Shown piece after piece: positions 6,918 to 13,670 of a stretch of DNA of 20,152 bases. The translations under genes and the position numbers were made by a program. This DNA comes from Enterovibrio sp042096095 (GTDB taxonomy: Bacteria > Pseudomonadota > Gammaproteobacteria > Enterobacterales > Vibrionaceae). The stretch is taken from contig JBELME010000045.1 of the NCBI GenBank assembly GCA_042096095.1, forward strand, positions 1-20,152. The letters are read 5' to 3'. The notes below the pieces were generated by a model. It had not been told where the DNA came from and searched no databases. It worked only from the letters and a program-made list of their open reading frames with translations. Each line of letters begins with the position of its first letter. Within the stretch, counting starts at the first letter, position 1.

Positions 6918-9350
6918 CTAAGCCGCAGAGGTTTTGAAGTACTTCACCAGATCCAGTAGATTTTCTGCTTCAATCAGCAAATTCTCGCTCGCGGCGGAGG
7001 TTTCTTCAACCAGACCTGCATTTTGCTGCGTCATGTTGTCCATTTCAGTCACCGCGCGGTTTATCTCTTCAATACCAAGTGATTGCTCACGTGTCGCGGT
7101 GCTCATGTTAGAGAGCATTCCAGAGACTTCTTTGATGGCTTCAACAATGTTCACTAAATTATCGCCAGACTCGCGCACCAAATGTGTGCCGTCTTTAATT
7201 TTGCTGACACTCGCATTGATCAGTTCTTTTATTTCTACCGACGCCTTAGCACTGCGTTGAGCGAGGGTTCTCACCTCCCCTGCAACCACAGCAAACCCGC
7301 GGCCTTGCTCGCCAGCACGCGCAGCTTCTACCGCCGCATTCAGTGCTAACAAATTCGTCTGGAAGGCAATTTCGTTAATCACGCCGATGATGTCAGAGAT
7401 CTGTTTGCTCGAATTTTCGATTTCCGCCATCGCATCCACCGCTTCTAACACCACTTTCCCACCGCGCTCCGCTTTGGTAGTTGCGTCTGCAGACAAGGTA
7501 TTCGCTGTCACTGCGGTATCGGCATTGAGCCTGACGGTCGATGTCATTTCCTGCATGCTGGCAGAGGTTTCCTCAAGACTGGTCGCTTGCGATTCGGTGC
7601 GATCACTCAAATCTGTTGTGCCCGTTTTAATCTCTCTTGATGCCGCACTTACCGAAACAGACAGACGGGTAATATCACTCACCAACTCGTTTAAACGGTG
7701 CATGGTTGAATTGAGCGCATTCCGGACAGGCTCGAACTCTTCATCAAGGGTCTCTTCGATCGAATGCCTCAAATCCCCCTTCGAGAGTTTTAATAAACAC
7801 TCACTGATCAGGGCAACCGCGCGTTTTTTGGCGGTAATGTCCGTGGCATATTTGACGACTTTAAACGGGTTGCCGTTGATATCAGCGATCGGGTTATACG
7901 AGGCTTGTATCCACACTTCGCGCCCCCCTTTCCCGAAACGCTTAAACTCCGCACTTTCAAATTCACCGCGATTAAGTTTCTCCCAAAACGCTTTGTATTC
8001 CGCGCTGCCACTGTATTCAGGATCGACAAACATAGAATGGTGTCTCCCTTGCACTTCTCTGCTCGTGTATCCCATCGCATTCAGGAAATTGTCATTAGCG
8101 GTTCTGATCGTGCCATCCATATTGAATTCAATCACGGCCTGAGACTTACCAATGGCGTCAATTTGTCCTTCAAAGTTTGCATTGCGTTTTTTTTCTTCCG
8201 TTATATCCGTGGCAAACTTCACCACTTTGAACGGATTACCCGACGCATTAAATATTGGGTTGTAAGAGGCTTGAATCCACACATCACGGCCTGCTTTCCC
8301 TACACGCAAAAACTCGCCAGATTGATATTTCCCTTCCGCGAGGTGTCGCCAAAAACGTTTATATTCCGGACTTGAGCAATGGTTGTCTGATACGAATATG
8401 CTGTGATGCTTGCCCTCAATGTCTTCCAGTTCATACCCCATCGTATCGAGGAAGTGTTCGTTCGCCGTTAAGATCTTGCCTTCAAGGTCAAATTCAATCA
8501 CCGCCTGCGATTTATGGATCGCATCAATTTGACCTTCAAAATTGGCCGTCAGCATTTTTTGTTCAGATATATCAGACGCGAATTTGACGACTTTAAAAGG
8601 CTTACCTGAGTCATCAAAAATCGGATTGTAGGTGGCTTGGATCCAGACTTCTTTGCCGCCTTTGCCTATGCGTTTGTATTGCGCGCTCTGGTGTTTCCCT
8701 TTCGCAAGGTTCTGCCAAAACACCTTATATTCGCGACTTTTGGCAAAGAGTGAATCGACGAAAATTGAATGGTGCTTCCCTTCTATTTCGTTAAGTGAGT
8801 ACCCCATGACGGACAGGAAATTGTCATTCGCAAAAAGGATATGACCGGAGGTGTCGAACTCAATGACGGCTTGACTGCGGTTTATGGCATCAAGTTGTCC
8901 CTGTACATTCAGTGCGCGTATCTTATGCTTCGTGATGTCTGAGGCGAATTTCACCACCTTCACCACATTGCCTTCAGCATTATAAACAGGGTTGTAAGAT
9001 GCTTGGATCCACACAAGCTTTCCGCCATTCCCCACACGCTTAAACTCCGCCGTTTGCGACTTGCCACGCCCAAGTTGTGCCCAGAATGTTTTGTATTCTT
9101 GGGTACTGGCATACCCAGGCTCCACAAATATAGCGTGACTTTTCCCTTGGATATCAGACAGGTTGTACCCCATTACCCCTAAGAAGTTGTCGTTTGCAGT
9201 GAGTATTTTACCTGTGGGATCAAACTCAATAACTGCGAGAGATTTGTCCAATGCTGCCATCTTCGCATTCGCATCTTCGCTGGCCTCATCACGAGTACCT
9301 ATCATGTTGCTCAATGCGCGCCATAAAGCGGTCAGTGTGGATGTTCGCAT
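6918..9350 (-). CDS. Soluble chemoreceptor with four tandem PAS domains
   Basis: The 810-residue intact protein has no membrane helix, so it is a cytoplasmic methyl-accepting chemotaxis protein. Four PAS domains start at S37, S159, S281 and S403 (S-L/Q-A-V-I-E-F), an exact 122-residue period. Each has GYxxxxIxG(K/R)xHxxF, an EYKxFW segment, G(K/N)xGxxVWIQA(S/T)YNP and a KVVK(F/Y)A(S/T)DI ending. A HAMP-like linker spans about 511-560. The MCP signalling hairpin spans about 560-805, with tip EIAFQTNLLALNAAVEAARAGEQGRGF at 660-686. There is no C-terminal CheR-binding pentapeptide (it ends KTSAA). AGGAG (9359-9363) is 8 bases before the ATG. The layout resembles BdlA-type PAS-PAS-MCP proteins, but with four PAS domains. 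PAS domains of this type often sense redox state or bind haem, FAD or small ligands; which applies here cannot be told. Confidence 0.94.
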   Translation of the reverse strand: MRTSTLTALWRALSNMIGTRDEASEDANAKMAALDKSLAVIEFDPTGKILTANDNFLGVMGYNLSDIQGKSHAIFVEPGYASTQEYKTFWAQLGRGKSQTAEFKRVGNGGKLVWIQASYNPVYNAEGNVVKVVKFASDITKHKIRALNVQGQLDAINRSQAVIEFDTSGHILFANDNFLSVMGYSLNEIEGKHHSIFVDSLFAKSREYKVFWQNLAKGKHQSAQYKRIGKGGKEVWIQATYNPIFDDSGKPFKVVKFASDISEQKMLTANFEGQIDAIHKSQAVIEFDLEGKILTANEHFLDTMGYELEDIEGKHHSIFVSDNHCSSPEYKRFWRHLAEGKYQSGEFLRVGKAGRDVWIQASYNPIFNASGNPFKVVKFATDITEEKKRNANFEGQIDAIGKSQAVIEFNMDGTIRTANDNFLNAMGYTSREVQGRHHSMFVDPEYSGSAEYKAFWEKLNRGEFESAEFKRFGKGGREVWIQASYNPIADINGNPFKVVKYATDITAKKRAVALISECLLKLSKGDLRHSIEETLDEEFEPVRNALNSTMHRLNELVSDITRLSVSVSAASREIKTGTTDLSDRTESQATSLEETSASMQEMTSTVRLNADTAVTANTLSADATTKAERGGKVVLEAVDAMAEIENSSKQISDIIGVINEIAFQTNLLALNAAVEAARAGEQGRGFAVVAGEVRTLAQRSAKASVEIKELINASVSKIKDGTHLVRESGDNLVNIVEAIKEVSGMLSNMSTATREQSLGIEEINRAVTEMDNMTQQNAGLVEETSAASENLLIEAENLLDLVKYFKTSAA

Positions 9351-9482
9351 TTTCTAGACTCCTGTTCCGAATACATAAATATTAGTAGAGTTCTTGCGGA
9401 TGACAGGGGCGATTGGGCGATAAATTCCACCATTTGAGAGGTCGAAACAGAACAAAGATTTTGTATAAGGAACTCGACAATG

Positions 9483-9518
9483 AAAAAAGCCAGCATCACC
9501 GTTTGACAATACTGGCTT
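9483..9518 (-). terminator. Rho-independent terminator of the 2OG oxygenase gene
   Basis: A 7-bp stem (AAGCCAG at 9487-9493, CTGGCTT at 9512-9518) with an 18-base loop is followed on the minus strand by a run of six T residues (9483-9488, partly in the stem). It lies 20 bases after the stop of the minus-strand oxygenase gene. Confidence 0.72.
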
Positions 9519-9538
9519 AAAGAAAAAAGAGGCGGAAT

Positions 9539-10378
9539 TTAGATCAAACCGAGTTCGCGTAAACGCTCCATCAGATAGCTGTCTGCGGTATAACGCTCGG
9601 ACAACACGACCTCAGGTTTTGGGTGTAAAAACAAGGGCAGAGAAATACGGGATTTTGACATGTCCGCCCCTTCAGGGTTCACGACGCGGTGGGTCGTTGA
9701 AGGGAAGTAACCACCGGATGCTTCTTGGAGCATGTCACCGATATTGATGATCAAATGTCCAAAGTCACAAGGTACCTCAAGCCAACCGCCATCTTTTGAT
9801 AACACTTGCAGCCCGGGCTCGTTTGCCGATGGCAAAATGGTCAGTAGGTTGATGTCTTCATGCGCCGCAGCGCGAATGGCATCCACGTCTTCTTCACCGC
9901 TCATTGGGGGGTAATGAAGCACGCGAAGCAGGGTTTTATCGCTGCCATCAACCATGCTCGATAATGACTGTGAATAGTTTGCTGCAACGTCTTCAGGCGA
10001 ATGTTGTTCAACCCAACCGAGCAGTTGCAACGCGAGCTTATTGGCTTGCGCGTAGTAGTTATCCAATTCGGCTTTTAACGCCTCAGGGCATTGTCCCCAA
10101 GGGTAATAGTGAAAGAACTCTTTGATGTCTTTCTTCTTATGGCCTTTCGCAACCTCAGAGACTTTGGCGGAAAAGAAACCATCTTGGGTTTCTGGCTTGA
10201 ACGCAAAATCGCCTTTGTCTTCGCTATCGAAGAAGCCTTGCCAGTTTGCATAGACAGATGACACCAAGTCTTGGCTGATCGGGTGGTTTTTCAAAACGCC
10301 AAAGCCGGTATTTCGAAGTGATTCGACAAATCGTTCTGCCGCGTCTTCCGCGTTAAAATCTACTGCTTCCAGTTTCAT
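9539..10378 (-). CDS. 2-oxoglutarate/Fe(II)-dependent oxygenase, isopenicillin N synthase-like
   Basis: The 279-residue protein belongs to the isopenicillin N synthase-like non-haem iron oxygenases. The iron-binding triad is present: H173 and D175 in AAHEDINLLTIL, and H230 in STTHRVVNP. R244-x-S246 (SRISLPLF) is the usual 2-oxoglutarate carboxylate clamp. The N-terminal segment FVESLRNTGFGVLKNHPI matches the family's non-haem N-terminal region. The reaction would couple 2-oxoglutarate decarboxylation to oxidation of an unknown substrate in the cytoplasm. It is shorter than most family members (about 310-350), but no catalytic part is missing. The gene follows the alpha/beta hydrolase on the same strand with a 113-base gap, so co-transcription is possible. 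It has its own terminator. Confidence 0.9.
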   Translation of the reverse strand: MKLEAVDFNAEDAAERFVESLRNTGFGVLKNHPISQDLVSSVYANWQGFFDSEDKGDFAFKPETQDGFFSAKVSEVAKGHKKKDIKEFFHYYPWGQCPEALKAELDNYYAQANKLALQLLGWVEQHSPEDVAANYSQSLSSMVDGSDKTLLRVLHYPPMSGEEDVDAIRAAAHEDINLLTILPSANEPGLQVLSKDGGWLEVPCDFGHLIINIGDMLQEASGGYFPSTTHRVVNPEGADMSKSRISLPLFLHPKPEVVLSERYTADSYLMERLRELGLI

Positions 10379-10491
10379 GGTGACTCACTTTCTCTTGGTT
10401 TCGTTATTGTTATGTCTTCCCATGCGCCCAGTTACAGCGCCAACGAGGGAGTTGCTGTGAATTCTAGCAATGGTTCGAAAGACAACAAACC

Positions 10492-11292
10492 TTAAACAGA
10501 GGAAACGTGCTCCGCATTAAGTAACCACAGGGAAAGGCGCTGATTGAATTGTTCGGGGGCTTCGAGCGGCGCGAGGTGATGTGCCCCTTTTAGGTAGTCC
10601 ATTTCGCCATCAGGGTAAATATAGGCGAGGACTTTTTTCGCACCGACGGGGGTGTAATCGTGCTCAGCCGAGAGAACAAAAACCGGGCACTTAACCGCCG
10701 ACAACCTCCCCGTGACACTCCAATCAACCACGGCATTAAATGCCGCGATATAGCTTTCTCTGTCGTTACGCGACCAGCGAGCAACCGCCCCTTTTCGGGC
10801 CATTTCCAAGCCTTTGCCCGGCAACAGTTGCTTGCCCATTAACTTGGCAATGTTTTCGACAGAGACGTAGGCCAATAAAAATCGGCGAGATAACAACATC
10901 CACCATTCATTCCATCGGCGGGGTTTGCATTCAGCAAGGGCATTCACCAAGGCTAAGCGCGCCACTTTTTGCGGGTGATGAATAGCAAGCTCAAGCCCCA
11001 CCATGCCACCCATAGAAATACCAATGACGATCGCTTTCTCTATCTCAAGTTCATCAAGCAAGGCATGAATGATCCTTGCGCAATACGGCAAACTAAAGGT
11101 ACGAATGTCGCCGCTGGATTCTCCGTGTAACGGGAAATCAGGGGCGATAACGTCGAAATGCGTTTTGAACGCATCGATCTGCGCCTTCCAATCGTGATGG
11201 CTGGATCCTAATCCATGAAGCAGCAGAAGCGTCGGGCCATTTCCCTCGCGTTGATAATGAATCGTCGTGTCTGCACACTGACAAGTTGCCAT
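10492..11292 (-). CDS. Alpha/beta-fold hydrolase
   Basis: The 266-residue protein is a standard single-domain alpha/beta hydrolase. The oxyanion loop is LLLHGLGSSHHDW (residues 23-35). The nucleophile elbow is G91-I-S93-M-G95. The likely acid is D212 (LSAEHDYTPV) and the catalytic His is H239 (GAHHLAPLEAP). A short helical lid lies between about residues 125 and 170. There is no signal peptide, so it should act in the cytoplasm on an ester or related substrate that cannot be named. An AAGGA ribosome site lies 9 bases before the ATG. The 2OG oxygenase gene is downstream on the same strand. Confidence 0.92.
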   Translation of the reverse strand: MATCQCADTTIHYQREGNGPTLLLLHGLGSSHHDWKAQIDAFKTHFDVIAPDFPLHGESSGDIRTFSLPYCARIIHALLDELEIEKAIVIGISMGGMVGLELAIHHPQKVARLALVNALAECKPRRWNEWWMLLSRRFLLAYVSVENIAKLMGKQLLPGKGLEMARKGAVARWSRNDRESYIAAFNAVVDWSVTGRLSAVKCPVFVLSAEHDYTPVGAKKVLAYIYPDGEMDYLKGAHHLAPLEAPEQFNQRLSLWLLNAEHVSSV

Positions 11293-11428
11293 TGAAAATT
11301 ATCCTTTTCCGTCGCGTTGATGTTAGCTGTAATGTGCGGCAGAGCCAAATAACCGTATTAGGTTTAAAAACGAAGGGGTTCAAAAACGAACCGGTTTAGA
11401 CATGGCGACCATATCAATCAAAGAGACC

Positions 11429-11450
11429 GAGCTTTACAGTGTAAAAGCTC
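11429..11450 (-). terminator. Possible terminator hairpin of the acetyltransferase gene
   Basis: GAGCTTTAC (11429-11437) and GTAAAAGCTC (11441-11450) pair over nine positions with one bulged base and a 3-nt loop. The hairpin begins right after the minus-strand acetyltransferase stop at 11452. No clear U tract follows, so termination would be weak or the hairpin may have another role, such as RNA protection. Confidence 0.35.
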
Positions 11451-11451
11451 A

Positions 11452-12015
11452 TCAACCCACTTTTTTAAACGGCAGCTGTTCGGCGCGGAGCGCGTCCCAC
11501 TCCTCTCGCAGTACGCCATATCGTAACGAATCATAGTATTCGCCTTGATAGAAACGCACTTTGCGCATCCGACCTTCTTCCGTCATCCCCATCGCCTTCG
11601 CACATTTCATCATGCGAGGATTGCCCGACCACGTCGTTAAACCAATTCTGGCAACGTCATGGTGTTCAAACAGGTGGGAAATCCACAAGGTGAGCGCTTT
11701 GCGCCCTAACTGTTTCCCCCAGTGGCGAGAGGTAAACAAGGTGATCCCCACTTCAAGCCAACGGGTTGATTGGTCTTCCCAGTAGCAAGAAAGGTAACCA
11801 ATGGCTTCGCCATGGTAATCGACCACGATGGCGGATTCCCCTTCTTTCAATCGCTTAAAAAGACGGCGTCCAAATTGGAATCGCGATTGGTATTCAAGCG
11901 GAATATAGGGCGCGTCGTGCGCTTTCCATTCGTTATGGATATAGATGTAGCGCCACAGGAAATCTTTTTCATTTCTCCGCGCCGGTCGCAAGCAAATATC
12001 GTCTAGCGTCAACAT
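11452..12015 (-). CDS. GNAT-family N-acetyltransferase, RimJ/RimL-like
   Basis: The 187-residue protein has the GNAT layout. It starts with ICLRPARRNEKDFLW, as in RimJ/RimL-type acetyltransferases. Strand 4 and the acetyl-CoA loop follow (LEVGITLFTSRHWGKQLGRKAL, about residues 88-109); the loop is a variant of the Q/R-x-x-G-x-G/A motif. The C-terminal part GLTTWSGNPRMMKCAKAMGMTEEGRMRKV (about 126-154) is the typical 'N-x-x-x-x-x-x-x-e-k-x-GF-x-x-E-G' region. It would move an acetyl group from acetyl-CoA to an amine, perhaps a protein N-terminus, polyamine or antibiotic; the acceptor is unknown. AAAGGA lies just upstream of the ATG. The gene reads alone on the minus strand, 159 bases before the hydrolase start. 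Confidence 0.9.
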   Translation of the reverse strand: MLTLDDICLRPARRNEKDFLWRYIYIHNEWKAHDAPYIPLEYQSRFQFGRRLFKRLKEGESAIVVDYHGEAIGYLSCYWEDQSTRWLEVGITLFTSRHWGKQLGRKALTLWISHLFEHHDVARIGLTTWSGNPRMMKCAKAMGMTEEGRMRKVRFYQGEYYDSLRYGVLREEWDALRAEQLPFKKVG

Positions 12016-12325
12016 AACAATCCTTTGTCATCGCCGCTGTATCGCGGTCTGTTTTTCCTTACGTTATAGCAGGTGTCTGCACTTCGCCAACTGGATTCAC
12101 GACAATAGCATCAAGAGTTTCGCCTTCGTCAAATTCCAGTGAAAATGCGTGCTGACAAGGCATTTTCTTGGGTTGAAAATCCCTTGGCGACGCGCCGTTC
12201 TCTGACCTCATGATTGAGAACGTTTTAGACACAATAAAAAGTGGAATTTGACAGGGTCTTTCCTAATCTTGAGACAAGGCGCTCAACGGATGGCGCCAAC
12301 AACATGCTCTAGAGGAATTGACGCT
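12016..12325. other. Intergenic region between acetyltransferase and haemoglobin genes
   Basis: This is about 310 bases between divergent genes, with no convincing ORF. It holds a perfect 8-bp inverted repeat, GAAAATGC (12141-12148) and GCATTTTC (12160-12167), with an 11-base spacer. A consensus -35 hexamer TTGACA (12248-12253) lies about 75 bases before the haemoglobin start, but I found no well-spaced -10. The inverted repeat resembles the arms of an NsrR (nitric oxide repressor) site, AAGATGC-N9-GCATCTT, but its spacer is two bases too long. That link is only a suggestion. Confidence 0.45.
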
Positions 12326-12739
12326 ATGTCTCTGACATCAAAGCAAGTTGCACTCATCACACACAGTTTTAGCCAAGTCGAACCCATCGCGTTGAAAGCG
12401 GCGGACATTTTCTATGACACCTTGTTTTCCTACGATCCGAGCTTAAAACGCTTGTTCAAGGGTGACATGAAACAACAGGGTCGAAAGTTAATGGCGATGC
12501 TGCATGCAGCGGTGAACAGTTTGGATACACCTGACAAGCTCGTGCCTGTTTTGCAAAAATTGGCAAAACGGCATGTGGCGTATGGTGCGAAAAAATCCCA
12601 TTTCACGCCCGTGTGTAACGCGTTACTGAACACGTTAAAAATCGGACTGGGCGATGCATTTACGCCAGAGGTACATGCGGCTTGGGTTGCGTTGCTGCAT
12701 TTCGTGGCTGATACCATGAAAGAAGAGATGCCAGCGTAA
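12326..12739 (+). CDS. Single-domain bacterial haemoglobin (flavohaemoglobin-type globin)
   Basis: I chose the ATG at 12326 because AGAGGA lies 9 bases upstream and because MSLTSKQVALI is the usual globin start; the frame itself is open further upstream. The 137-residue product has the helix-A motif, the B10 tyrosine region (FYDTLF, Y30), a CD1 phenylalanine (LFKGD, F44), Gln near E7 (Q50/Q51) and the proximal haem His H83 in LAKRHVAYG. It resembles Vitreoscilla haemoglobin and the globin domain of flavohaemoglobins, but the gene ends after the globin, so no reductase domain is attached. Its likely role is binding oxygen or detoxifying nitric oxide, with electrons from a separate reductase. 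It is flanked by genes on the other strand and appears to be a single-gene unit. Confidence 0.9.
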   Translation: MSLTSKQVALITHSFSQVEPIALKAADIFYDTLFSYDPSLKRLFKGDMKQQGRKLMAMLHAAVNSLDTPDKLVPVLQKLAKRHVAYGAKKSHFTPVCNALLNTLKIGLGDAFTPEVHAAWVALLHFVADTMKEEMPA

Positions 12740-12802
12740 CGACTTATTTCGCTGCTGTTCGCGTTATTCAGCCGCTAACGGCATTAAGAAAAACACGCTG
12801 GG

Positions 12803-13525
12803 CTATGCGGCGTCGTCTCTCTTTAACAGCGTCGGCATCCCCACGGGTGTGCGCACCGAGGCTTTTTCGATGGGTGTCACCCTAAAGTCCATGGGCAACC
12901 TTGGCGTGAGCAAGGGCGCGAATACCGCCGTATCGTTCAGCGTGGCATCCAGCCAAAGGCTCTGGGTGGCCGGATCATTGGGAAGTATCAACGGCATGGA
13001 TGTCGGATGAAATCGGGCGGTGGCGTTGTGCGGTGGTAACGTGATGATCGAACATGACAGCGCACGCTCCCCCGTCACTGGATGCACCCACTCTCGATAC
13101 AACCCGCCAAACGCAATGGCACTTTCCTCAGGAACAAATGAATACGCCGCCCCTTTTTTGTCTGCCTTGCCCGAGTGTGAGGCGGAAGGGTTGGTTTCAA
13201 CAAAGCCTGATGCGGGAATGATACAGCGGGTCTCACGATACGCCACAAACCCTGCACTTCGCGGTGTGTTGAGTTTATCACTGCGGGTATTAAAGCTCGC
13301 GTATTTTGATAGGGGTTTGAAGCCGTGGTCTGTCTGCGCCATGAGCAGCCACCACGTGGCATTACAAAGGCGGTGTACGCCACCAGAGTCGACGATGATA
13401 CTTACCGTCTGAGTGGGGGCAATGTCGTCATACACGCGCAATGGCAACGGACCCATATCGATCCCAAGCCCCCGCAACAGATCGTGAACATACGGATCAT
13501 CAGTGACATTGAATCGCCCGCACAT
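12803..13525 (-). CDS. SRAP-domain (YedK/HMCES-like) abasic-site processing protein
   Basis: The start is set at 13525, giving MCGRFNV, because this family needs Cys at position 2 (exposed after Met removal) to form a covalent thiazolidine link with abasic sites in single-stranded DNA. The longer frame from 13558 would bury that Cys. AGGGGG precedes the chosen ATG by about six bases. The product has 240 residues. The matching active-site residues are C2, N79 (SFNTRSDKL), E110 (PASGFVET) and H173 (RFHPTSMPLIL). The surroundings are divergent: the usual PADGFYEW is PASGFVET and the usual H-D/E-R-MP is H-P-T-S-MP with one extra residue. Its known role is shielding abasic sites during replication, often alongside SOS functions. 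It is downstream of the tor operon but separated by a strong terminator. Confidence 0.9.
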   Translation of the reverse strand: MCGRFNVTDDPYVHDLLRGLGIDMGPLPLRVYDDIAPTQTVSIIVDSGGVHRLCNATWWLLMAQTDHGFKPLSKYASFNTRSDKLNTPRSAGFVAYRETRCIIPASGFVETNPSASHSGKADKKGAAYSFVPEESAIAFGGLYREWVHPVTGERALSCSIITLPPHNATARFHPTSMPLILPNDPATQSLWLDATLNDTAVFAPLLTPRLPMDFRVTPIEKASVRTPVGMPTLLKRDDAA

Positions 13526-13608
13526 GCTATGCCCCCTATTCCTCAAATCAAATAGCATTCACGTCGTATAAGTAGAGTATTTTCGATGATCCTCTGACGA
13601 GCAAACAT

Positions 13609-13641
13609 AAAAAACGGACGCGAGAGAGGCGTCCGTTTTTT
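13609..13641 (-). terminator. Rho-independent terminator of the tor operon
   Basis: A 13-bp perfect stem (AAAAAACGGACGC at 13609-13621, GCGTCCGTTTTTT at 13629-13641) closes a GAGAGAG loop and carries a T tract in the minus direction. It lies 30 bases after the torA stop and separates the operon from the SRAP gene. Confidence 0.93.
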
Positions 13642-13670
13642 GGGTTTTCTATCAATGCTGCAGCCTAACG

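Noticed and set aside
6904..6930. Dispersed repeat: AATGTGC-C-GCAGAGC here against AATGTGC-G-GCAGAGC at 11331, and a doubled GCCGCAGAG at 6909 and 6922
   Set aside because: A near-match of this length between two places in 20 kb is expected by chance, and the local doubling is only 9 bases.
7387..8142. Long plus-strand open frame opposite the four-PAS receptor
   Set aside because: It is antisense to a clear receptor gene, is Ser/Ala-rich as expected of an antisense shadow, and lacks a ribosome site or recognisable motif.
8890..8930. FliA promoter upstream of the intact four-PAS receptor (TCAA-N15-GCCCAATC, near 9420-9450)
   Set aside because: The spacing is right but only 4 of 8 positions match in the -10 box. 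The listed span lies within the gene; the actual match sits in the intergenic region and is too weak to call.
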